The notes under the pieces were generated by a model. It worked only from the letters and a program-made list of their open reading frames with translations. It made no database searches and was not told the DNA's origin. 61,895 nt of DNA from an uncultured Prevotella sp. (lineage in GTDB: Bacteria > Bacteroidota > Bacteroidia > Bacteroidales > Bacteroidaceae): contig ONKL01000008.1 of the NCBI GenBank assembly GCA_900318395.1, forward strand, positions 1-61,895. Direction: 5' to 3'. Of the stretch, positions 33,976-40,861 are shown piece after piece (positions within the stretch are counted from its first letter, which is position 1; each line of letters begins with the position of its first letter). The position numbers and the translations under genes were made by a program.

Positions 33976-35433
33976 TTAATCCTCAACCACGATGGGCTTG
34001 TACTTAGGCACAAGGGCCTTCATGATGCACCAGCCGATGAGATAAGCCACGGCACAGATGCAGAACACCACCATGTAGGCGGCAGGCTTACCCTCAAAGC
34101 CGAAGAAGGTGAAGGCACTGCCCTGAGCCGATGCCCAGGTAAAGAAATTACCTGAGCCCATGTTGATGGCCATCGAACCGAAACCACCCGTCATAGTACC
34201 CAGCCCCACGATTGTACCGATGGTCGACTTGGGGAACATGTCACCGATGGTAGAGAACAGGTTGGCACTCCAAGCCTGATGGCCGGCTCCCAGCAGACCG
34301 ATCAAGATGGCAGGCCACCAAGCGCTGTATGCACCCATAGGCTGTGCCAGCAAGCCCAATACTGGGAAGCAGGCAAAGATCAACATGGCGCGCATACGAC
34401 CCAGATAGGGATTCATGCCTCGCTTCTCCACGAAGTACTTGGGCAGATAGCCACCACCGATACTGAGTACCGTCACGATGAAATAGAGGGTAAAGATGAG
34501 CATGATACCCATGGTAGAATCTGAGGTATAGCCATACTGATCGCTGAAATAAGCAGGTGCCCAGAACAAGAAGAACCACCATACACCGTCAGTCATGAAC
34601 TTACCCACGAGGAAAGCCCAAGTCTGCTTGTAGCTGAAACACTTGAAGAACGGGATGGCCTTCTCTTCTTTCACGTTGTTACGATCCTGCACCGTAGCGA
34701 TGTCGATATCCTGCTCGATATAGTTGAGCTCAGCCTGATTGACGCGTTTGTTCTTACGAGGTTTGTCGTAAAGCCACATCCACAGGCCCATCCATACATA
34801 ACCCAGCACACCGATGATGATAAACGCCATCTCCCAGCCCCATGCGCGTGCCAGAAGGGGAATGGTAGCAGGCGCAGCGAGCGCACCTACAGAGGCACCG
34901 CTATTGAAGATAGAGGTAGAGAAAGCACGGTCCTTGGCAGGGAAATACTCGGCTGTCGCCTTGATGGCAGCAGGGAAGTTACCGGCCTCACCGACAGCAA
35001 GTATCAGACGGCAGCTGAGGAAGAGCCAAACCGAGACAGTCGCAATGGCCACAGCAGCATCGCTTCCCGCCTGCACCATGCGCAGCGCCTCGATAGAGTC
35101 ATAGCCCTCGATGGTCATGGCTGCCCAACCGCATCCGGCGTGAAGCACGGCACCGGTCGACCAGACGAAGATCGCAATCAGATAGCCCTTCTTGGTGCCC
35201 ATCAAGTCGATAAACTTACCAGCAAAGAGGTTGGCAATGGCATAGAACAGTGAGAAAAGTCCAGTAATGGTGCCGTAGTCGGCATCAGTCCAGTGGAACT
35301 CTGGTGCGATGAAGTCTTTCCAGGTGAGCGACAAGACCTGACGGTCCATGTAGTTGACAGTGGTTGCCAAGAAGAGCAATCCACAGATGACCCAGCGGAA
35401 GTTGGACATCTTGGTAGTTTGTACAGGTGCCAT
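33976..35433 (-). CDS. MFS hexuronate-type transporter (ExuT-like)
   Basis: 485 residues, about 12 hydrophobic segments. First helix region with the conserved NYMDRQVLSLTWKDF, then WTDADYGTITGLFSLFYAIA, GEAGNFPAAIKATAEYFPAK and STSIFNSGASVGALAAPATI. These are signatures of the anion:cation symporter family that includes ExuT (galacturonate/glucuronate) and related sugar-acid permeases. Two bases downstream of kduI, so the substrate is most likely a uronate or unsaturated uronate from pectin-like polymers. The central cytoplasmic loop and the C-terminal tail are longer than in E. coli ExuT. Confidence 0.85.
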   Translation of the reverse strand: MAPVQTTKMSNFRWVICGLLFLATTVNYMDRQVLSLTWKDFIAPEFHWTDADYGTITGLFSLFYAIANLFAGKFIDLMGTKKGYLIAIFVWSTGAVLHAGCGWAAMTIEGYDSIEALRMVQAGSDAAVAIATVSVWLFLSCRLILAVGEAGNFPAAIKATAEYFPAKDRAFSTSIFNSGASVGALAAPATIPLLARAWGWEMAFIIIGVLGYVWMGLWMWLYDKPRKNKRVNQAELNYIEQDIDIATVQDRNNVKEEKAIPFFKCFSYKQTWAFLVGKFMTDGVWWFFLFWAPAYFSDQYGYTSDSTMGIMLIFTLYFIVTVLSIGGGYLPKYFVEKRGMNPYLGRMRAMLIFACFPVLGLLAQPMGAYSAWWPAILIGLLGAGHQAWSANLFSTIGDMFPKSTIGTIVGLGTMTGGFGSMAINMGSGNFFTWASAQGSAFTFFGFEGKPAAYMVVFCICAVAYLIGWCIMKALVPKYKPIVVED

Positions 35434-35435
35434 AG

Positions 35436-36437
35436 TTATCTAATATCTATTACGGGAATATTATCTTTGTCGTTATAGTAGAGGTTCTCTCCGGCCATGC
35501 CCCAGATGAAGGTATAGTAGTAAGTACCTGCAGCGGCATGCATCGACCACTCGGGGCTCATGATGGCCTGCTCGTTGTGCAGCCATACGTTACGGCTCTC
35601 CTGAGGCTGACCCATCACGTGAGAGATGGTCTGACCCTCAGGCAGGTTGAAGTAGTAGTAAGCCTCGATACGGCGACCGTGTGTGTGAGGCGGCATCGTG
35701 TTCCAGACGGCACCCGGATTCAGCTGGGTCAGTCCGAGCTGCAATTGGCAGGGACCCTCCTCCAACACATCGTTCACGATGAGCTTGTAGACAGTACGGT
35801 TGTTGGCCTCCTCTACAGTTCCCACTGGTCCCCAGATGGCAGCCTTCAACGAGCCGCCACGACCGTCGAGGGTGATCCACTGGGTCTTGTAGTGCTGATG
35901 GGCGGTAGCCGAGTTCAGATAGAACTTGGCTGGATTCTTCGGATCCTTCGAACGGAACTGCACTTTCTTGTTCACGTCGTTGTCTTTGCCGATATGACCA
36001 CGTCCGATGTAGAGAGCCTCCTTGGGTGAGAGTGCATACTCCTTGCCATCGACGATCACCACACCGTCGCCTCCGCCGCAGTTCACCACGCCGAGCTCAC
36101 GGTTATACAAGAAATACTTCTCCTTGATGGTGTTGTCGACATCGAGACCCAGTTCCCAGAAGTTCTCCAGTGTCAGGGTTGTCTTCACGGGCATCGCACC
36201 ACCGAAGATGAAGCGGTCGTAGTGCGAATAAGTCAACAGGATCGAATCGGCCTCCATCACCTTTTCCATCACAAAGCGCTCACGGAGCAGTTTCGTGTCG
36301 TAGTGCTTCACGTCTTCAGGATGACAGGCTGTCTGGAACTTCACGTGCTGTGCACCAACAAACCTGTCGGCCTCCTGCGCATTAGCAGAAAGCGAGAGGG
36401 CCACAGCCCCCACAATAGTCAGAATCGTTTTCTTCAT
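35436..36437 (-). CDS. kduI: KduI-family 5-keto-4-deoxyuronate isomerase with a signal peptide
   Basis: 333 residues. Isomerises 5-keto-4-deoxyuronate (from pectin or glycosaminoglycan breakdown) to 3-deoxy-hexodiulosonate. Family signatures: [57 protein letters not shown], and the zinc-binding [20 protein letters not shown]. Unusually, the protein opens with [21 protein letters not shown], a clear Sec signal peptide with an ANA cleavage site, so it should be exported, whereas known KduI enzymes are cytoplasmic. Followed 2 bp later by the transporter gene, which fits periplasmic isomerisation followed by uptake. Confidence 0.92.
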   Translation of the reverse strand: MKKTILTIVGAVALSLSANAQEADRFVGAQHVKFQTACHPEDVKHYDTKLLRERFVMEKVMEADSILLTYSHYDRFIFGGAMPVKTTLTLENFWELGLDVDNTIKEKYFLYNRELGVVNCGGGDGVVIVDGKEYALSPKEALYIGRGHIGKDNDVNKKVQFRSKDPKNPAKFYLNSATAHQHYKTQWITLDGRGGSLKAAIWGPVGTVEEANNRTVYKLIVNDVLEEGPCQLQLGLTQLNPGAVWNTMPPHTHGRRIEAYYYFNLPEGQTISHVMGQPQESRNVWLHNEQAIMSPEWSMHAAAGTYYYTFIWGMAGENLYYNDKDNIPVIDIR

Positions 36438-36507
36438 TGTTATATACTGTTTAAATAATATCCCTCTATTTTTGGCAACGGACTACACGACTTAAGGACT
36501 TTTTTAA

Positions 36508-37887
36508 TCAGTCCTGTTGTCCGTTGCTTTTCTTTTCGTCGGCCACAATAAGTTTTCTGTTCCAGAACACCATGCCGATGGTGATGAGTGTCAGCACGCC
36601 AGCACCCACATAAGCCAGACTGTTCACGCACTTGTAGATCACCCAACCGAAGAGGCTCGATGCAAAGTCGAGCGCACCAGCCTGGAATCCCTCAGGAATC
36701 TTGGCTGCCGGATCCTGCGTCTGGGCATATACCGTCTGGGCTGCCTGCGTAAAGGCAGGTGCCATATCGGTCACGAACCACAGACCGATGCCAACGGTGA
36801 TGATACCCACGATCAGAGTCTTCACCACATTTCCCTTGGTATAGGGCAGCACCATCACGAACACGTAGAACATACCGGCAAGCGAGGCCAGCGGCAGGAA
36901 CTCATTGCCAGGCAGGGCCACAGCCATCAACAGAGCCAGCGGAATCAGGATCAGTGAGGCCACGAGGGTCGTCGGATGACCAATCACCAGTGCTGGCGAC
37001 ATGCCGATATACACCTTCTTGCCAGCCCACTTCTTCTGGACCACCTCCTGCGTCTTCTCGGCAATCGGCTTCAGACCGTCGATGAAGAGCTTCGTGATTC
37101 TCGGGATCAGCTCCATCACGGCACCCATCGTCACACCGAGGAAGAGCACCTTCTTGATGTCGAGCTGAGCCACGGCACCGATCAGCGCACCAACGATCAC
37201 ACCGAGCACGATAGGCTCACCCAGCACACCGAACTTCCGCTTCAGTCCCTCAGCGTCGATGTCGAGCTTCGAGAAACCGGGAATCTTGTCGAGCAGCCAG
37301 TTGATGCCAATGGCAAAGGCCGTAAAGCTCTGGCAGAACGGCTGGGGAATAGAGATACCGTCCATATCGTCGTAGTAGCCCTGGAACTTCTCGGCCGTCA
37401 GGTCGGCCATCACCAGGGTGATGATATAGCAGACGATGGCAGCGAAATAGCCCCAAGCCAGGCTCTGATCCATCACGAAGTAAGCCACGGCTCCGATAAA
37501 GGCGAAGTGCCAGTAGTTCCACAGGTCGATATTCACTGTGCGCGTGCATTTTGTGATAAGCAACAGGAAGTTCACACCCAGACAGATGGGGATGATCAGT
37601 GCGCCCACCGCCGTGTTATAGGCCACTGCCGCAGCAGCAGGCCAACCCATGTCGAACACGCCGAGCTGCAGGTTGTACAGGCGTGAGATCTCATTCAGCG
37701 GACTACCGAAGTTGTTCGTCAGCAGGGCGGTCACGATACCCAGTCCCACGAAACCGACACCCACGTAGAGTCCCGATTTCAGTGACTTTCCGAACTTCAT
37801 GCCGATGCACAGGCCGATAATCGTAAACAGAATCGGCATCATCACTGACGCCCCCAGACTGATAATGTAACTGAATACTTGTTCCAT
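36508..37887 (-). CDS. PTS galactitol-type IIC membrane protein (GatC-like) without IIA/IIB
   Basis: 459 residues, about ten or more hydrophobic segments. Shows the EIIC-GAT pattern: SYIISLGASVMMPILFTIIG, FGKSLKSGLYVGVGFVGLGI, FDMGWPAAAAVAYNTAVGAL, GEPIVLGVIVGALIG and YIGMSPALVIGHPTTL. In PTS organisms it moves the sugar while IIA/IIB phosphorylate it. No IIA, IIB, HPr or EI gene lies near, and most Bacteroidota lack a sugar PTS, so it may work as a secondary transporter. 70 bp upstream of kduI in the same direction, implying a uronate-related or sugar-acid substrate. Confidence 0.85.
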   Translation of the reverse strand: MEQVFSYIISLGASVMMPILFTIIGLCIGMKFGKSLKSGLYVGVGFVGLGIVTALLTNNFGSPLNEISRLYNLQLGVFDMGWPAAAAVAYNTAVGALIIPICLGVNFLLLITKCTRTVNIDLWNYWHFAFIGAVAYFVMDQSLAWGYFAAIVCYIITLVMADLTAEKFQGYYDDMDGISIPQPFCQSFTAFAIGINWLLDKIPGFSKLDIDAEGLKRKFGVLGEPIVLGVIVGALIGAVAQLDIKKVLFLGVTMGAVMELIPRITKLFIDGLKPIAEKTQEVVQKKWAGKKVYIGMSPALVIGHPTTLVASLILIPLALLMAVALPGNEFLPLASLAGMFYVFVMVLPYTKGNVVKTLIVGIITVGIGLWFVTDMAPAFTQAAQTVYAQTQDPAAKIPEGFQAGALDFASSLFGWVIYKCVNSLAYVGAGVLTLITIGMVFWNRKLIVADEKKSNGQQD

Positions 37888-37914
37888 TTGTTTTATTTCA
37901 TTAGTTTTCCGCTA

Positions 37915-37922
37915 CAAAGGTA
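37915..37922 (-). promoter_or_regulatory. -7 box of the uronate operon
   Basis: TACCTTTG on the minus strand at 37922-37915, 28 bp before the IIC start codon. Confidence 0.6.
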
Positions 37923-37964
37923 CAAAAAAAAAGCGAAACGCATAGCTTTTCGCCATCTTTTTTT

Positions 37965-37979
37965 ACGTTATCGTTAACG
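37965..37979. promoter_or_regulatory. Candidate LacI-type operator upstream of the uronate operon
   Basis: ACGTTATCGTTAACG resembles LacI-family operators with TTATCGTTAA-type half sites. A second imperfect palindrome (GCGAAACGC, 3 bp, GCTTTTCGC) lies at 37932-37952, between it and the -7 box. Both are guesses from symmetry; no regulator gene is present. Confidence 0.3.
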
Positions 37980-38131
37980 GAACTGCATTCTGGGGCCAGG
38001 CCCCGAGTTGCAAAACTGTACTTTGGGGCCAGGCCCCAAGTTGCAATTTACATCGGCAAAGGTACAACATTTTTCGCCCGATTCCAAGTTTTTCGGCCTT
38101 TCCGAGTTAGCCAAAATCACGCTGGCGAAAG

Positions 38132-38202
38132 GTAACGAATCGCATGACGAAACGTAACGTTTCAGCGAGCGAAAAGTAATGAATCGCAGGCCGATTCGTT
38201 AC
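38132..38202. repeat. Nested inverted repeat in the 37.9-38.8 kb non-coding region
   Basis: Outer perfect 11-bp arms GTAACGAATCG (38132-38142) and CGATTCGTTAC (38192-38202) enclose a 15-bp perfect odd palindrome GAAACGTAACGTTTC (38149-38163). The unit GTAAYGAATCGC recurs at 38176-38187. Confidence 0.75.
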
Positions 38203-38272
38203 GTTTTGTGGCGGGCATCGAGTTCGCGCATGTCGCCTGCCCGCGCGCGGAGTTTCAAACTGAGAGTGCGTG

Positions 38273-38467
38273 TCACCCAAAGATACGCACTTTTTCTTTT
38301 TTTTCTTTTTCTATATCCATATCTATATCTTCCGCGCGCATTGATAGGTATGCGCGGGAGTGGAGCAACTTTGCAGCATCTTTAGAGTAGAGTTGCTGCA
38401 TCCATAGACTCGTGAAGCGTGAACCATCGATCACAAACAGACCATACTTGGTGATGATCCGATTCAC
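38273..38467 (-). pseudogene. Possible remnant of a DUF4373/DUF7833-like replication-associated protein
   Basis: A 64-residue frame from GTG 38467: NRIITKYGLFVIDGSRFTS, then LWMQQLYSKDAAKLLHSR, then a low-complexity EKEKKEK tail. The opening resembles the 'xxxYGLFxxDxxxFTSxxxQ' stretch of Bacteroidota phage/plasmid-type DnaD-like proteins. No domain before it, no clear promoter. Likely a gene fragment; weak. Confidence 0.3.
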
Positions 38468-38762
38468 GTCTGAACAGTGCTTTTTCAGCTGCTAGGGTCT
38501 GGCACAAGGAAAACCCCTCGCACTGGGGCCTGGCCCCAGAGGCAAGTTTCTAGTATTAATAGTAGAACTTTCTGGAATTAATAGGAAAAAGTTCTGGAAT
38601 TAAATCCCGTAAACGCTCCTTCCGACAATGCAAAAGTACGACATTCTGGAGACACGTTTTCGCATGAGGGTAGGCTCAGGGTCTGACCCCAGCGAGAGGT
38701 TGGCGGTGCGGCGATTAAAAAATATTTTTCGGATATTTCTTTTTTATTATCGGTAAAATATG

Positions 38763-38770
38763 TATATTTG
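38763..38770 (+). promoter_or_regulatory. -7 box of the phosphatase/STAS operon
   Basis: TATATTTG, followed by an A-rich leader and an ATG at 38788 that is out of frame with the long reading frame. Confidence 0.55.
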
Positions 38771-38815
38771 CAACCATAAAGAATAAAATGGAACGTTCAC
38801 ACAAAAGATGATGAC

Positions 38816-40423
38816 GTGGTAGAGGAACCTAACTTCGAATATCATTACGACCTGGCCTATCGGAAGTCGTTTGCCGCAAGACTCAGTTTCAGAATCATGG
38901 GTGTTGCAGCAGCTGTCTTTTTGGTGGCGGTTATACTGTTCTTCCGCTTTACGGGTGACAGCATGACACTGCCGCTGACCCATCAGATCGTGAAATACGG
39001 TTCCATCGTGTTTGTCGTCGGACTTGCGTCACTATTTATATTCTGTACTTGGGCCATCTACCAGATGGTCAGACCACTGAGACAGTTTACCGAGTCGGTC
39101 ATGTCGATAGCCAACGGCAATCTTGACACTCCCTTGCCGACCATCCATTCTGAAGACGAACTGCTGCAACTGAGGAACTCGTTCGAATACATGCAGCGTT
39201 CCCTGAAACAGCATATCAACGACCTGCAGGCCACCACTGCCAGCAAGGAACGGTTGCAGAGCGAGCTGAAGATTGCCCATGACATCCAAATGGGCATGAT
39301 CCCGACGACATTTCCACAACGGCAGGACCTCGAGCTCTATGCCTCGATGACTCCTGCCAAGGAGGTGGGCGGCGACCTCTACGACTTCATCATCGAGGAC
39401 GATGAGCTCTTCTTCATTATCGGCGACGTGGCAGGAAAAGGAGTGCCTGCATCGCTGTATATGGCTGTCACACGAACGCTGTTCCGCAATCTGGCCGGCA
39501 ACTACCAAAGTGCCGCCAACATCGTTCGGGAGATGAACCATGCTATCGCCTCAACCAACGACTCGTATATCTTTGTCACCGTCTTCGTGGGCGTGCTCGA
39601 CTTGAAGACGCACCACCTTACTTATTGTAATGCGGCCCACAATGCACCTGTGATGATTACGGCTGAAGGTGAATGTAGTCTGCTAGAGGTGGAGAACAAT
39701 CTGCCCGTTGGCGTGGAGGATCGTTATAAATATGGTGAACAGCAGGTGGATTTCCCACCAGGCAGCGCACTACTGCTTTATACGGACGGACTGCCGGAAG
39801 CGATATACTTGTCGGAAGACGGTAGCCGGAAACTCTTCGGCGACCATCGCGTGCTTCACGATGTGGAAAAGAACTGCCGGGCTTCGGGCATCGAGATCAT
39901 CGACTATCTGAAACAGCATGTCAGTGTGTTTGCCGACGGAACGGAACAGGGCGACGACCTGACGATGCTGTTCTTGCGCCACGGCACAACCATGGAGGAC
40001 GGCTCGACACCTTCGCGCCGACTGATCATGAAGAACGAGATGTCGGAGGTAGGACGCTTGCGCACGTTCTTCTTCTCTGTCTGCCGTGAGCACGGCATTG
40101 ACGAAGAAACAGCGAAGAACCTGAACCTTGCCTTGGAGGAATGGGTGGCCAACGTGATCAACTACGCCTACCCAAAGGGTATGCGCGGCCATGTGGAAGT
40201 GACTGCTGACGTGAGTGAGCATAAGCTTCTGACTCTGGTTGTCAAGGATCACGGCGAAGCCTTTGACCCCACACAGTATTCAGAAGTTGATGTAGATGCA
40301 GAGCTCGACGACCGTCAAATAGGCGGCCTGGGCATTTACTTGGTTCGCAGCATCATGGATACGCTCAGCTACGAACGTACTGCCGACGGTTATAATCGGC
40401 TCACACTGAAGAAGCAACTATAA
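38816..40423 (+). CDS. Membrane PP2C-type phosphatase with HAMP and fused RsbW-like ATPase domain
   Basis: At least 535 residues. Two membrane helices (about 28-46, 62-82) and a HAMP domain (about 85-135) lead to a SpoIIE/RsbU phosphatase (about 155-385: PAKEVGGDLYDF, IGDVAGKGVPASLYMAVTR, LLLYTDGLPEA, GDDLTMLFLRH) and a C-terminal GHKL ATPase of the RsbW type (NLALEEWVANVINYAYPKG; VKDHGEAFDP; GGLGIYLVRSIMD). Phosphatase and anti-sigma-kinase-like domain in one chain would act on the STAS protein encoded 20 bp downstream. GTG 38816 is the only in-frame start. ATG 38788, which follows the promoter, reads into this frame only if one A of the run at 38803-38806 is removed. Confidence 0.88.
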   Translation: MVEEPNFEYHYDLAYRKSFAARLSFRIMGVAAAVFLVAVILFFRFTGDSMTLPLTHQIVKYGSIVFVVGLASLFIFCTWAIYQMVRPLRQFTESVMSIANGNLDTPLPTIHSEDELLQLRNSFEYMQRSLKQHINDLQATTASKERLQSELKIAHDIQMGMIPTTFPQRQDLELYASMTPAKEVGGDLYDFIIEDDELFFIIGDVAGKGVPASLYMAVTRTLFRNLAGNYQSAANIVREMNHAIASTNDSYIFVTVFVGVLDLKTHHLTYCNAAHNAPVMITAEGECSLLEVENNLPVGVEDRYKYGEQQVDFPPGSALLLYTDGLPEAIYLSEDGSRKLFGDHRVLHDVEKNCRASGIEIIDYLKQHVSVFADGTEQGDDLTMLFLRHGTTMEDGSTPSRRLIMKNEMSEVGRLRTFFFSVCREHGIDEETAKNLNLALEEWVANVINYAYPKGMRGHVEVTADVSEHKLLTLVVKDHGEAFDPTQYSEVDVDAELDDRQIGGLGIYLVRSIMDTLSYERTADGYNRLTLKKQL

Positions 40424-40443
40424 AAACTAAAATATTAAACAAA

Positions 40444-40746
40444 ATGAACATCGAGATTAAAGAACAAAACGGAACTTACGTAGGCATCCTTTCAGGATGG
40501 CTTGACACCAACGCAGCCTCGCAGTTTATGGAGGACATCAAAGTACTTGAAGAGAACATTGACAAGTCCATCGTGCTCGACTGCAAAAACCTGGAGTATA
40601 TATGCAGCCTCGCCCTTCGTGGACTGCTGAAACTGAAAAAAGAAAGTGCTGACAAAGGGGGCCGGCTGGTATTGAGGAACGTCGAAGGTGAAGTTCGGCA
40701 CATCCTCACCTTAACAGGTTTTATCAAACTATTCGATTTCGAATAA
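40444..40746 (+). CDS. STAS-domain anti-sigma factor antagonist
   Basis: A 100-residue single STAS domain: MNIEIKEQNGTYVGILSGWL, DTNAASQFMEDI, SIVLDCKNLEYICSLALRGL, LKLKKESADKGGRLVLRN. The serine in YICSLALR is at the position phosphorylated in SpoIIAA/RsbV-type antagonists. It should be switched by the upstream phosphatase/kinase protein. The downstream partner (a sigma factor or another output) is not in the operon. Confidence 0.9.
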   Translation: MNIEIKEQNGTYVGILSGWLDTNAASQFMEDIKVLEENIDKSIVLDCKNLEYICSLALRGLLKLKKESADKGGRLVLRNVEGEVRHILTLTGFIKLFDFE

Positions 40747-40792
40747 CCCCCCCAATGAGTTCGGTTCTATCAGCGGCGGGGGCCTCACGCTA

Positions 40793-40850
40793 GGGTCAGG
40801 ACCTGACGAGAAAGTCGCGGGGGCGACTTTACGTCAGTGCCAGACCCCAA
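40793..40850. repeat. Cruciform-like inverted repeat after the STAS gene
   Basis: Imperfect 16-bp arms (GGGTCAGGACCTGACG and the complement of GGGTCTGGCACTGACG) enclose a perfect hairpin AAAGTCGC (40811-40818)/GCGACTTT (40823-40830). Related to the GGGTCTGG elements at 38.5-38.7 kb; could also terminate both convergent genes. Confidence 0.7.
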
Positions 40851-40861
40851 CGGGAGGTTAT

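Larger units (their letters stand above)
37992..38538. repeat. Dispersed GGGGCC(A/T)GGCCCC near-palindromes
   Basis: Copies at 37992-38004 and 38025-38037 (GGGGCCAGGCCCC) and 38524-38538 (TGGGGCCTGGCCCCA). Related GGGTCTGG/GGGTCTGACCCC forms occur at 38495-38505 and 38679-38690. They sit in the 928-bp non-coding stretch 37888-38815. Confidence 0.75.
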
